Assembly (NCBI RefSeq): GCF_036785885.1
Contig: NC_092317.1
Location: 41,219,329 to 41,283,328, forward strand
Direction: 5' to 3'
DNA: 64,000 nucleotides
Source of the DNA: Coffea arabica
Lineage: Eukaryota; Streptophyta; Magnoliopsida; Gentianales; Rubiaceae
Position 1 is the stretch's first letter; every line of letters starts with the position of its first letter. The notes beneath the pieces are model-generated. The model did no database searches. It saw only the letters and a program-made list of their open reading frames with translations, and had not been told where the DNA came from. The position numbers and the translations under genes are program-made. Below are positions 11,575 through 22,388 of this stretch, one piece after another.

Positions 11575-12602
11575 TGTTCATCTCAGTCCGTATCTTTCGA
11601 TGATTACAAAACAAATGGATGTTACTAATATTCCCTAAATAGATATTTTCAGATTTGGAGCAAAACAGGCTAACATATGCAACATATGCTGAAGCATGAG
11701 TCGGACGCACAAAAAGTCTGCATCGGCCGTCCGACAACCTTCGAATAACTTCGGACGCATAAGGAACTCACTCTCGGACGTCCGAAGATAATAAGCAGAG
11801 TTCTGTAAACTTACTGACTTCGTTCGGACGTACAACACCTGAGTACCGGACGTCCGACAAACGTTACGACACTTCGGACGCAAAGCATTGAAGCACCGGA
11901 CGTCCTAAACATTTCAAGAAATCTTGTTGAACTCACTGCCTGCGATCGGACACGAAAAACCAGCCTATCGGACGTCCGACACCACCAACGGCGAGTTGAC
12001 TCTTCAGCTGCCTTCTATCCGTTAGCAGCATTAATTTAAGTATTGTTTGGTCTCTTATAAATAGAGAAAAGTCAACCACTTCAAAATAACTTTTGCACAT
12101 TGAGACTACATCAGATCTTGAGTGATTCAAGTGTGAGATTACTCCAAAAAGAAGATTTGTACTCTTAATTGTGTAATTTTCGATAAGCTTTTCAAGTGTG
12201 TTTTAATTTCTTCAATAGTGTAGTTTTGTAAGGGTTATCCAAGAGATTGTAAAACTTCCTTGCTTGACCAAGTGAGGCGTGGGGCAAGGAGGAAGTGATC
12301 CTTCCTTTGTACACAAGAGACTGGTTGTAAGTTGATCAACTTGAAAAAGCTTCCTATATAAAGTGTTGTTCAAACTCAAGTGGAGTTTGAAGCTTGGTTT
12401 GCTATTCTATCTTTTTATTTACTGTCTTGCAATATAAACTGCTTATTTCTTCTACTCACAAGCACTTGTTCTTCCTCATCAATTGCTCCATTGGGTGGTC
12501 TTTTAGAAAAAGTGGGCAAGTTCACAAAAAGTGGCTCACATCTTGGCTAGTTTTTTTAACCACCTAATTCACCCCTCTCTTAGGTTGTCTTCAATCCTTA
12601 CA
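11575..12602 (+). repeat. Complete 3' LTR of the SIRE-like element (1028 bp)
   Basis: The LTR begins TGTTCATCTC immediately after the PPT and ends CCTTACA. Its 5' third (about 11700-11985) carries about ten CGGACG-type hexamers, several as the palindrome CGGACGTCCG with an ACGT core. A TATA box TATAAATA lies at 12056-12063. The last 595 bp match the remaining 5' LTR. The right flank starts CCAATCAGTT. Confidence 0.88.
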
Positions 12603-13422
12603 CCAATCAGTTCCTAACAACGATCTATTGTGTGTCCATTTTTATGACAATGATCGCATCAGGGCCTTGGTCGACTTCCTTTGCTATGGTTGACAGGAGC
12701 ATTGGGTTGAAAACGACCAACAATAACATTGGGTTGATTTTGAACAGTCAAGGCACCAGCTGATTCCATCTCTTGAGGCTAAGTGATACTCAACTGTTTC
12801 TCTTCCATTACAACCATTGAATAGATTCTATTCAAGATGGGCAGAGGCTCCATAGCCATGATCTAAGAACGAAGTGTTTTGAAACTGTCGTTCAAACCCA
12901 TAAGGAATTGATGAACTTTTTCTTTGTCCCTCTCAGCCTGCCATGCCATTGTTGCATCACAGGTACACTTCGGAATTGTCATATGAGAATTAAGTTCATC
13001 CCATGCACCTTTTAGACGGGTAAAAAAAGATGACATGCTAGTTGCTTCTTGGGTCATTGTCGCAAATCTTTCCATAGATCAAGAGCAGCTTCATGGTAGA
13101 AAATAGAATCATACAAAACAGGATGGATAGAGTTAGTCAACCAAGAAATTACCAGACCATCGCACTTGCTCCAAGCGAGTGCTTCTTGGGGGTTGTCTGT
13201 TGGTTTCTTTAAAACTCCATTTATGAATCCGAGCTTTTTTTTAGCCCGAAACACGTTCAACATCGCCCTTCTCCATCTCTGATCGTTATCTCCATCAAGC
13301 AGCACGGCCACAAGGGAAGAATTAGTGTAATCAGTTGATGTGAGAAAATATGGTGATGTTGGATCTTGAAAAAGGTTCATTGTCGAGAGGGTTCCCCGAC
13401 TGGAGCAACTTTCTATTGACAC
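12603..13422 (-). pseudogene. Gag of an older minus-strand Ty1/copia element, disrupted
   Basis: Read on the minus strand from ATG 13422, the protein opens with a copia gag N-terminus (SSLVAVLLDGDNDQRWRRAM, then KLGFINGVLKKP). A frame break near 13065 leads to the UBN2-type core (LKGAWDELNSHM, IPKCTC, KVHQFLMGLNDSF). It continues to MEPLPILNRIYSMV and a CCHC knuckle CDHCHKNGHTIDRC at about 12612-12655, flanked by stop codons. The SIRE-like element interrupts it just after the knuckle. PBS and LTR follow on the right, so this is the 5' end of the older element; its pol is not in the window. Confidence 0.8.
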
Positions 13423-13460
13423 AATGAGGGAAACCTTAGAAAAGATTAGTATCAGACCTG

Positions 13461-13472
13461 CTCTGATACCAT
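13461..13472 (-). other. Primer binding site of the older minus-strand copia
   Basis: Plus-strand GCTCTGATACCA is the reverse complement of TGGTATCAGAGC, the initiator Met tRNA primer site. It abuts the LTR at 13473 and lies 38 bp before the gag ATG at 13422. Confidence 0.85.
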
Positions 13473-13740
13473 GTAAAGATGATAATTAAACTTAAGAAAA
13501 TTTTCTTGTATTATGATTTCCATGAAAACTGCACAATGATTGAGAATGAATTTATAATACAAAACTTGCCTAAACTAGAGCTATGGACTAAGCTACAACT
13601 CTAGCTAGATACAAAATACAATTGTACAAGGTAAGGAGCAATAATAGACTATGATTAAGCCATAATTTTTGGCACAATCAAGTCATAATTTTTGGTAATC
13701 TTCAACACAATCAAGCCATAATTGTTGGGAATCTTCAACA
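13473..13740 (-). repeat. 5' LTR of the older minus-strand copia (268 bp)
   Basis: On the minus strand it begins TGTTGAAGATTCCC (plus end at 13740) and ends at the PBS with CA (plus start TGTAAAG at 13473). A short internal repeat of AATCAAGCCATAAT type occurs near its start. The second LTR is not in the window. Confidence 0.65.
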
Positions 13741-14286
13741 TGAAGGGCATGAAAAAGATTGGGAAACAGAAGTCTAATAGCAAATCGACCCAATGGGAAA
13801 ACAATGAAGAAGTTATTAGGAATAATCAACGTAGATCGACAAAGGGAAACCCCCAAAAATTGGTAAACAAATTTAAATCTCAATCCGAGTGGCCCTGCCA
13901 TGAGCGAAATGATGAGTTTGTTCTTGAGCATTGAAAGTTCAAGGAGGGTTTTAGCTTCCCTTGACACAAAAAATCAGGTGCATGAGGATATTAGACAAAA
14001 AATAATAATAATAAGGAAAATGGGTATGGGGATCTCATGGTAAGGGCTGTTGAATTTATTTGCGGAAAATACAAATATGAAAACATTAATGACAACTAGG
14101 GGCAAGTGAGTAAAATAAATATCAGGATAGCGGTGATAGCATATCATTAATCAAGGATAAACCATTGTCATTAAACACAAAATGGCGCTAGTATTGGAGG
14201 ACACAGGATGAGTAAGTGGGGTATATAGAAGGACGGTACAACTGTGGTAGGCTGATAGAGGAAGGAAGATGTTCAGTTGGACCTTT
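13741..14286. other. Unassigned sequence between two copia insertions
   Basis: I recognise no gene. The stretch is AT-rich with scattered short ORFs that lack family motifs. It ends with CCTTT (14282-14286), the left target-site duplicate of the next element, so it was originally continuous with the sequence at 18722. Confidence 0.5.
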
Positions 14287-14911
14287 TGTTGTTCCTTTAA
14301 AATTTGATATGCATGATCAACCTGCAAAACAAAGGTTCAAGAAAGAGAAATAAAGTAATTTTGACTAAGTGAGGTGGAGACTAGGTCGCTCTCTTAAAAC
14401 AATTCGCACCTTTTGGGATTATGCCCGGTATAAAAGGTTGATGACATGTCGTCTCTGAAACACAATAGCCCAACCTTTGCTGTTACTTCTACTAAACCCA
14501 TACAATTTAGAGAAGTTAAGCTTTTCTCAACACTTAACTAATTCCCAATAGAAGTGAGAGGAAGATAGTTCAAAGATAACAAGAATAAGTGTAAAACTTG
14601 GTTGATACAAACCTCCATTTATAGGCTTAAACTTTAGGAGTATTAAAATACAACTATTAAATGAAATAAATATCTCATATTTTCAGCTACAAAATGGAAA
14701 AGGTCATAGGTTCATTGTATAGTGGAAAAAAATTCACTAAATGAATTCATGAAACCTAATCATTATATAGGTTACAAATACAAGACATAAATTTCATAAG
14801 TTACACTTTTGAATGGTTGATTTTGTAGCTGAAAATTCATTAAAGAATTTTGTAACTTATTGCATTTGAATTCAAAATAATAATAAGATATTTTTATTAA
14901 AATATCCAACA
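14287..14911 (-). repeat. 3' LTR of the 14287-18716 copia
   Basis: It runs TGTTGTTCC to CCAACA on the plus strand and is paired with 18069-18716. A TATA box TATAAAT (minus) lies at 14617-14623. Confidence 0.88.
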
Positions 14912-15418
14912 ATTCTCCACTTATTTTAATAAAAATAACTCGGACGTATAGTGAGAACATCATGCCTTATGAAAGTGGCAATGTCTTTAAACTTCCAGTT
15001 AGTGTTTCAGTTTTTCCATATTAGAATCATAGTGGATTTAACCTTTAAACTATGATTACTTGAGGATTCATAGAAAACTTAACACACATAATATTCAAGG
15101 TGTTCTTAACAAGCTTTTCAATCCAGTACATTATGGCAATGTACTTTACAATTTTCATGAGTGCTCTAGAGAACTAACCCAAATTCTCATAAGAGCGGGT
15201 AAACCCTTACACTCATATAGGTGAGTCTATCAAAGAAGTTTCTATGATTAAAACATCCCACCCATAAGGGCTATAGAACTCATTAAGAGATTAGTTCTCA
15301 ACCTTTCATATTTGTCACAAAATTACATGCATAGCATCATATGATTAGACTGCATGTATCACAACAAGCGACTCTATGATTCGTATATCTGCAACCTAGT
15401 TCTTGGGATCTCCAGTCC
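14912..15418 (-). other. 3' untranslated part and PPT of the deleted copia
   Basis: This non-coding stretch lies between the RNase H end and the 3' LTR. On the minus strand the purine run AAGTGGAGAAT touches the LTR. I see no ORF of interest. Confidence 0.55.
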
Positions 15419-16314
15419 CTATGTGGTTGTATTCTTATAGGTAGCTTTTACATTTTTGGGTTTTAGTCCAATCTCTCTTGATGCTTTCCAGATCTTTTCT
15501 CTAGCTAGAACTTTTGTAAGCTGATCAGCAAGATTATCACCTGATCTCACAAAATCAGTTGTTAATATACCATTGTTTAAATATGATCTCACAGTGCTAT
15601 GCTTTCTCCTTATAGATCTGGATTTTTCATTATAATATTTATTGTAAACTCTGTCAATAGCAGCTGTACTATCATAATGTATTAAAACAGGCGGTATAGG
15701 TTTATTCCACATTGGGATTTTAGATAATAAATCATGTAACCAACTTACCTTTTTCACATGCAGAAGCAGGAGCAATTAACTCAACTTCCATGGTGGACTT
15801 TGTGATTATATGTTGTGTTTTGGATCCCCAACAAATGGCTCCACCTCCCAATGTAAAGAAATAACCAGTATTGGACAAAGAATCACTAGATTGTGAACTC
15901 CAATCTGCATCACTAAAACTTTCAAGTATAGTAGGATATTTTTTTTATAAAATAAACCATAATCTAAAGTTCTTTTAAGATATCTCATGATTCCATGAAT
16001 CATATTCCAATGTGTAAAGTTGAGTTTACTAGTGAACCTACTAAGTACACCAATGGCGTATGCAATATCAGGTCTAGTACAATCAGTTGCATATTTCAAA
16101 CTACCAACTATACTAGTATACTCTTTTTGATTTATCACATCATAATCATTTTTAGTAGGAAATATACACACATGAGGATCAAATGGGGTACATACTGGTT
16201 TACAATCAAAATAATTATATTTTTTCAATATAGTGAGATTGATCAATAAAAATTCCTTCTGAATTATTTGTAATTTTCAAACCAAGTATGACATTGGTTT
16301 CACCTAAATAAAAA
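15419..16314 (-). pseudogene. Distal RT and RNase H of the deleted copia
   Basis: Minus-strand segments 16246-15806 and 15775-15419 give the late RT and connection region (YTSIVGSLKYATDCTRPDIA) and the RNase H end (HYDSTAAIDRVYNKYYNEKS, then DNLADQLTK). The YVDD catalytic part is absent because of the upstream deletion. Frame breaks occur near 15940 and 15790. Confidence 0.8.
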
Positions 16315-17168
16315 TAGTAAATTTCTCAAAAGCCTCACTTTTATGTTTCATAAGGTAGATATAACAATATTTTGAAAAATTATCTATAAATGTGATAAAA
16401 TATCTTTTACTTTCACATGTTAATATGTTTTAAGATTCACAAATATTAGAATGTATTAATTCTAATAATTCTATTTTTCTTTCAACTTTCAAATGAAGTT
16501 GTTTAGTTATTTTAGTCATGCTACAGTATTTATACTTCTCAAACTCATTATCCAATTTTGAAATTAATCTTATGTGGCTTATATTTTTTTTAGTATTTGC
16601 TATTTATATGACAAAGACGTGCATGCCACATATTTATACAAGAAACGATATAAGCAGAAGTAGAAATTTCATTCATTTCAACATTAAGTTTAAACATACC
16701 ATCACAAGCATAACCTTTTCCAACAAAGGTTCCATTTTTTTAAAGCACATATTGATCAGACTCTATAGACTACTTAAAACCAGCCTTATTAAGAAGATAG
16801 CAAGAAACCAATTTCTTCCTAATTTCAAGAACGTAAAGAACATCTCTTAGGGTCAAGACACGCCAAAAAGTAAATTTTAGTTCAATTTCACCCATGCCTA
16901 GAACATTGGTTGTATGTGAATCTCCTAGCAAAACTTTTGTTTCTTTTTCAACAGGAGATTAATTTTTAAACCAAGTTCTATCATTACAAACATGCCTAGA
17001 GGCACCAAAATCAGCCCACCACCTTTCAGTATTTCCAACAAAATTGATTTCAGAAATCATAACTACAAATGTCTCTTCAATTGGCTGAGTCACATTAGCT
17101 TGTGGCTTAAAATTGGGTCCAAATTTTCTAAAACGACAAATTTTTTTCACGATGACCCAATTTTCCAC
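16315..17168 (-). pseudogene. Protease and partial integrase of the deleted copia
   Basis: The protease segment (17168-16959) reads [16 protein letters not shown]; the catalytic DSG is DFG here, which would inactivate it. After several stops, an integrase zinc-binding and early core fragment is readable to about 16320 (QLHLKVERKIELLELIHSN, then FITFIDNFSKYCYIYLMK). The frame then changes into RT sequence, so the rest of the integrase core is lost. Confidence 0.7.
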
Positions 17169-17169
17169 A

Positions 17170-18047
17170 AAACAAATAAGCTCTATTATTCATATTATTT
17201 CTAAAATTTGTAGTATTTGAAACTTGTTTTGAAGGGGATCCTTGATTTGACTTTTTCTGGTTAAAATTATTACTTTTTAAAAATTGTTTTTCATATTCTT
17301 TTCTCTAGATTTCAAATAAGCGCTATTTTTGTCTTGATGACCCTTAGAGACATTTTCACTAGAAGTCAAGAAGTTTACCTTAGTACTCCCATTGAAATCT
17401 TCACCTTTATCTTGTTTTCTAGTTTCTTTTCAATGCGCAACCTTGCCATCAAATTTGCTATAGTCAATTCTTGTTGCGTATGACGTAACCATTTCTGAAA
17501 TTCTTTCCATGATACTGGAAGTTTATCAATGATGGTTGCAACTTGCGTTTGTGGATCAACTTTGACTCCTTTAGACTCAATCTCATAGACAATCATTTGC
17601 AAGTCATGAACTTGCTCTAGTACTGGCTTGTTCTTCAACATTTGGAACTTGAAATAATGGCTACAAGTATATTTTTTCAAACCTGCTTCATCGGTATCAT
17701 ATTTCTGTTGCAATGCTCTCTAAATTCTTTTTGCTAAAGTATAAGATGAAGAATGAAAGTCATAAAATTCATTAGACAAACAATTAAGGATATAATTTCT
17801 GCAATCTTCCTTATCATTTTCCCATTTTTGAAGTTGTTAGGTATGATTCTCTCTTTCTTCATCAGTCATTGAACTAGTGTCTATCTTGATTCTTTGCAGT
17901 CAAGACCTAGGCGACCTTCATTGGCTTCAAATAGAACATCACTTTCTTGGCCTACCTTTTGAAGTGTTGGCCATTAAAGCGAAATGATTTGTTAAGATCA
18001 CTGGATCCAATAGTGCTAATGTTTTCAACACTGCTTGCAACTTCCAT
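17170..18047 (-). pseudogene. Gag remnant of the deleted copia element
   Basis: The minus-strand frame begins at ATG 18047 (MEVASSVENIS) and soon shows the gag phrase RFNGQHFKR followed by a stop where Trp is expected. Several more stops lie between 17980 and 17720. The best open part is 17713-17375, a UBN2-type gag core with HYFKFQMLKNKPVLEQ and IDKLPVSWKEFQKWL. A degenerate zinc knuckle (FCGKLGHR, with Cys missing) lies near 17160-17185. It resembles the gag of common copia polyproteins and cannot be expressed intact. Confidence 0.8.
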
Positions 18048-18068
18048 GGTACTCGAATCGTCTTAAAT

Positions 18069-18716
18069 TGTTGTTCCTTTAAAAATTGATATGCGCGATC
18101 AACCTGCAAAACAAAGATTAAAGAAAGAGAAATAAAGTATTTTGACTATGTGAGATGCAGATTAGATCATTCTCTTAAGACGATTTGCACCTTCTCGGGA
18201 TTATGCCCGGTGTAGAAAGTTGATGACACGTCGCCTCTAGAATAGAACAACCCAGCCTTTATTGTTACTTCTACTAAACCTACCCAATTTAGAGAAGTTA
18301 AAGTTTTTATCAACACCTAACTAAAGCCCAATAGAAGTGAGAGGAATATTGTTTAGAGATAACAAGAATGAATATAAAACTTGGTTAATACAAGCCTCTA
18401 TTTCTAGGCTAAAACTTTATGAGTATTAAAATACCACCATTAAGTGGAATAAATATCTCATATTTTCAGCTACAAAATGAAAAAGGTTTAGGTTCATTGT
18501 ATAGTGGAAAAAAATTCACTGAATGAATTCATAAAACCTAATCATTACATATGTTACAAATACAAGACATAAAACGCATAAGTTACACTTTTGAATGGTT
18601 GATTTTGTAGCTAAAAATTCATTAAAGAATTTTGTAACTTATTGCAATTGAATTCAAAATAAGTATATGAATGAATTCAAAATAATAATAAGATATTTTT
18701 ATTAAAATATCCAACA
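18069..18716 (-). repeat. 5' LTR of the 14287-18716 copia
   Basis: It has the same termini as 14287-14911. On the minus strand only 21 bases separate its end from the gag ATG at 18047, and no TGGTATCAGAGC primer site is present there. Confidence 0.88.
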
Positions 18717-18721
18717 CCTTT

Positions 18722-20238
18722 TAGTGGAGGAAGAAGCCAAAATGTAGGAAATTATAGAGGACCAAATGGCATCAGTGGCACTAAATAGGTAATATGTGGG
18801 TTAAGGTTCAAAATAAGAGTATTACAAACACTTTCGCACTACATACGAGAGGCTAAATGATACCACGCAACAGGCAAGGTATTCGTTCAGTTGTTTACCC
18901 AAAATAGTTTGCGAGGTCTTGGGTAATCTGAAAATTAAACAGCTAATAGAAGTGGAACAAGTGGGTTTTGAGTGCATGCTGAAAATGAAAGATTTCGATA
19001 TGAAGATAGAGCTAGTTTCACGACTGGTGGAAAAGTTTGACGCAGTAGAAAGTGCACTTAGCATCCACAGACATAGGCTTAAAGTCAAAGCAAAAGATGT
19101 AGAGTTTGCACTAGAGCTGAAAAATGAAGGAATTGAGCTGGTGGAAGATGTAGGCACGATGGATAGAAACATTGAAAGACAACTAAATGTAGATGTTATT
19201 AGAGGTCCTATCAGAATGGCATAGCTAGTAAGGAGCCTAAAGAGTCTGGATAGTTGAGGGAAGGAGTTTACAATCAAACTTGCGCTTTTTCTAATTGGCA
19301 TTTTTCTTAGCCTAGTAACAACAAGTAGGGTACATAGGTCACTGATCCCAAGATATTAAGACCTGAGCAAGATTAATTGGGCCAAATTTGTTGTGGACGG
19401 ATCAATTAGGGCAGTGCATGAGTGGTTAATGGATCAAAGAAGCAAAATAGGATGGTGCGTCCTTTTCTTGATGGTAAAAAATGAGGAAAAATATCATCAG
19501 GATTTGCAATCTAAACCATACTTGATGGGTTTATATCGTTGTAGATTCATTTCCTATAGCACGTGTAGCTCAAAAGGGGGCCATTTGTTCCTATATGCTT
19601 TAGGTTGTCATCTCGAATCACAAATGGGATAAAACTGAATTTGTTCTGAGGGTGGTGGCCTTGGAATGCACAAGCATTTTCAATGGATATGAGGTAAATG
19701 AAATAAAGGATTGTAAAGAACTTGGATTGTTAAGAATAGTTTTTGATAGTGGTTGGTGCATGAACCGACATTGCAAGTTGAATTGGTGATAGAAGACGAA
19801 GACTCAGAAGTGAAAATGGGAGCAGTTGAATACAACTGTTCAGGACAGACACTCATAGGTGGAACATTAAAGGAACTTAATGCTAACATATTTCAGATGA
19901 TGAAGCGATGATTATAAGTTTGGAGAGAAAATATTGGAAAGAAACAAAAAACCAAGCATACTGGTGTGGGGAAAAGGAATGGAGGATGCCATTGCAGCAA
20001 CAAGTAAGGAGAGGCAACCCTTTGCCCGATTGGGAGGGATAAGGAAGGGTTTTAAATCGAGAACACCCACCAAGGAGCGAGATATGGATCAATATGCAAA
20101 ATTGGGCGACTATGATGATGCTATCACCTCACCATTTAAGGCACACACAGGTGAACTGGCACCATCCAAAGCAACGTGTAACAAGGCACTGAAGCTGAAC
20201 CTTACAAATGTTGGCTATCATGAAGAAGAACCATGTCC
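18722..20238 (+). pseudogene. Decayed DUF1985/Ulp1-transposon-like coding remnant
   Basis: Two segments read like the N-terminal region of plant proteins annotated with DUF1985 or Ulp1-protease transposon domains. Segment 18919-19224 has VGFECMLKMKDFDMKIEL, then VSRLVEKFDAVES and KVKAKDVEFALELKNEGIEL. Segment 19258-19632 has EFTIKLALFLIGIFL, then DLSKINWAKFVVDGSIRAVH and GWCVLFLM. A stop at about 19354 and frame changes show it is dead. A further ORF (19934-20329) is unrecognised and runs into the next LTR. Such genes are often carried by Mutator-like elements. The family match is from memory of motif style, so it could be another plant mobile-domain family. Confidence 0.4.
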
Positions 20239-20298
20239 TAGCAATTTAATAATCCTTTCTGTACTATCTAGCAATTTAATAATCCTTTCTGTACTATC
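20239..20298. repeat. Exact 30-bp tandem duplication at an LTR insertion point
   Basis: Two identical 30-bp units (20239-20268 and 20269-20298) end with GTACTATC. The copia LTR begins at the next base. CTATC is also the target duplication found after the other LTR at 36519-36523. Confidence 0.9.
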
Positions 20299-21040
20299 TG
20301 TTGTAAAAATAGCCAAAAAGCAACGTTAACTACAACTAATTAAAATGTAACTTGAGTTATGCTTAATAACACTGTCCTAAGAAACTATTTTAAGAGGTTG
20401 AAATGTTTCCCCAGGATTAAATAAGCCTTCTTCTTGTTATAAACAAGAAAGATCAAAACTAACAATGTTGCATAAATCCAGCAGAGAGTGAAAGAGGAAG
20501 AAGAAGATGAAGATAGCAGTAGAACAAGAAGAAAATTGGCAAGAAGGTCTCTACTGTCAGCTTTTTGGTATACTTTCTAAAGTGGGAATAGCCGCTATTT
20601 ATAGACATCTGAAAGTATACGTTAGAGAGGAAGAGCTAACATCTGATAACATAAAAGAAACATGCCTATTTTTTCATGTAACAGAAAATAATGTTAATAA
20701 GAGAACGTTGTGAACGTGCCCTGACTTTCGTAACCGATGAGATAAGAATTTAGCTTTTCGGGAAAGAGTCAAACTTTAATTTGTAAAATGTAAAAGTAAA
20801 ATTTATTCTTGCTCGCAGTAAAATCAACTTGGGCCGTGTTTAACCCACGTGCAGGGGGACAAATCCATCAATTTGTACTGAAATGACCCAACTCAACTTC
20901 CCTCTCATATGCGCTAGCCCACACTTATTACCAACTTAACACAAGCCCAATAAAAGACTAAACATTATAAATGTTGAGAAGTCCCTTTAGTTTTTTAATG
21001 TGGGACAAAATTTTTTGAAATACACCTATTATTTACAACA
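20299..21040 (-). repeat. 3' LTR of the 16-kb copia
   Basis: It runs TGTTGTAAAA to TTACAACA on the plus strand. A minus-strand TATA-like TATAAATA lies at 20596-20603. The polypurine tract GAAATAGGAAGGAGAT (minus) lies at 21041-21056. Confidence 0.9.
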
Positions 21041-21569
21041 ATCTCCTTCCTATTTCAAAAGATTTTGGACAAAAGATAAGAAAGTAATCTGCTAGATTTA
21101 TTTGGGTGAAATGTAATTAGTTTGGTGGCTTTGGACTATGAACCAAAGTTAGATTGACAAAACATGACCTACAGAATTATTGGTGAGATATGAATTTTTA
21201 TCAATCAGTAACTCTTGATGTATGATAGAGATTTTATCAATCACATTGCAACCCATAATTTGCTGTTAACGCGGTTTTGCGCTTTTAAGCTGTGCGCCTA
21301 CCTGGTTATTCATGAGAACTCTAAAGATTCGACCAATAAATCTTATAAGAGTGGCCCCACTCTACTCTCATATAGGTGAATTCATCAAGTGTGTACTGCT
21401 TTAAATACACCTCCCTAAAAGGATATGAATTTATTAAGAGTTTTAACTCACCCTCACAATTACTAGCAATCAAAGCACTTATCTCCGAAGAGACTTAAAT
21501 TTAAAGTGTTTTACGGTCAATATTGACTTGGTATTACCCATATTAACCTATTTCATGGGATCACCAATC

Positions 21570-22343
21570 ACATAGGCTGGGTTGGTGTCTCTATTAATAA
21601 CTTATTGGCCTCAGTCCCATTTCCCTTGTAGTTTGACGAATAAATTTTCTTCCTTCAGATTTAGTCAGAGAATCGGTCAAGTTCAACTTTGACTTCACAA
21701 AATCAATGGAAATAATTCCATTTCTAAGCAGTTGCTTTACAACATTATGTCTTAATTTCATGTGTTGACTTTTACAATTTTATGATCTATTTTTAGCAAT
21801 AGCAATTGCTACTTGACAATCACAGTGTATAAATACAGGAGGCAACAGATCCTTAGTCGGAGGAATATTGGCTAAGAAGTTTCTTAACCAATCAGCCTTA
21901 GAACCAATCAATTCCAAAGTTATAAACTCTGATTCCATAGTTGACCTAGCAATGATTGTCTGTCTAGCTGACTTCCATGCTATTGCACCACCACTAAGGG
22001 TGAATACATAACCACTAGTAGATTTTGTCTCATTTGAATCCGAAATCCAATTAGCATCACTGTACCCTTCTAATACAGTGAAAAATTCACAATATAAGAT
22101 ACCATAATTCATGACACCTCTCAAATATTTCATTAGTTTGACTAATGCAAACCAATGCTTACTATTAGGATTGTGAGTATATCTACTCAGTCTACACACA
22201 GCATAAACTATGTCAGATCTTGTGAAATTCATCAAATGCATCAGACTCCAAATAATCTGAGCATATTTAGATTGAGCAACTGGGTCACCATTATTTTTCT
22301 TTAATTGAGTGTTAGCATCATAAAGAGTACTTATAGGTATCAC
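21570..22343 (-). pseudogene. RNase H end of the 16-kb copia
   Basis: The open minus-strand segment 22343-21780 has the connection ([20 protein letters not shown]) and RNase H motifs ([40 protein letters not shown]). A stop at 21780 precedes the usual tail, which remains readable as DFVKSKLNLTDSLTK to about 21570. Confidence 0.82.
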
Positions 22344-22388
22344 ATCATAATTTTCAAACTTCCTAAGAAGTCTTTCTTAATAATGTTC

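Larger units (their letters stand above)
3219..12602 (+). mobile_element. SIRE/Maximus-like Ty1/copia retrotransposon, 5'-truncated and nested
   Basis: The layout is truncated 5' LTR (3219-3815), PBS (3817-3829), gag-pol, spacer, envelope-position ORF, serial purine tracts and complete 3' LTR (11575-12602). Domain order (gag, protease, integrase, RT, RNase H) is the Ty1/copia order. The extra ORF after pol and the LTR of about 1 kb point to the SIRE/Maximus lineage. Only the last 597 bp of the 5' LTR remain, because a gypsy element entered it. All reading frames carry stops or frameshifts, so the copy is dead. Its right flank reads directly into the zinc-knuckle codons of an older minus-strand copia gag, which marks the insertion site. 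Confidence 0.85.
14287..18716 (-). mobile_element. Internally deleted Ty1/copia element with LTRs and TSD
   Basis: The LTRs are 14287-14911 (3' LTR on the minus strand) and 18069-18716 (5' LTR). The 5-bp target duplication CCTTT lies at 14282-14286 and 18717-18721. The LTRs differ at roughly one base in eight by eye over 260 bp, and the right one has an extra 20-odd bp duplication near 18655-18680, so the insertion is old. The internal region is only 3.2 kb. It has gag, protease and the start of the integrase core, which then joins directly to the distal part of RT and RNase H near 16315, so most of integrase and RT is missing. A PPT-like AAGTGGAGAAT (minus) abuts the left LTR. Confidence 0.9.

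Noticed and set aside
20507..20713. ORF beginning MKIAVEQEENW, seen again at 35977-36210
   Set aside because: It is conserved only because it lies in both LTRs of one copia element, and it is antisense to that element. There is no sign of selection beyond LTR homology.
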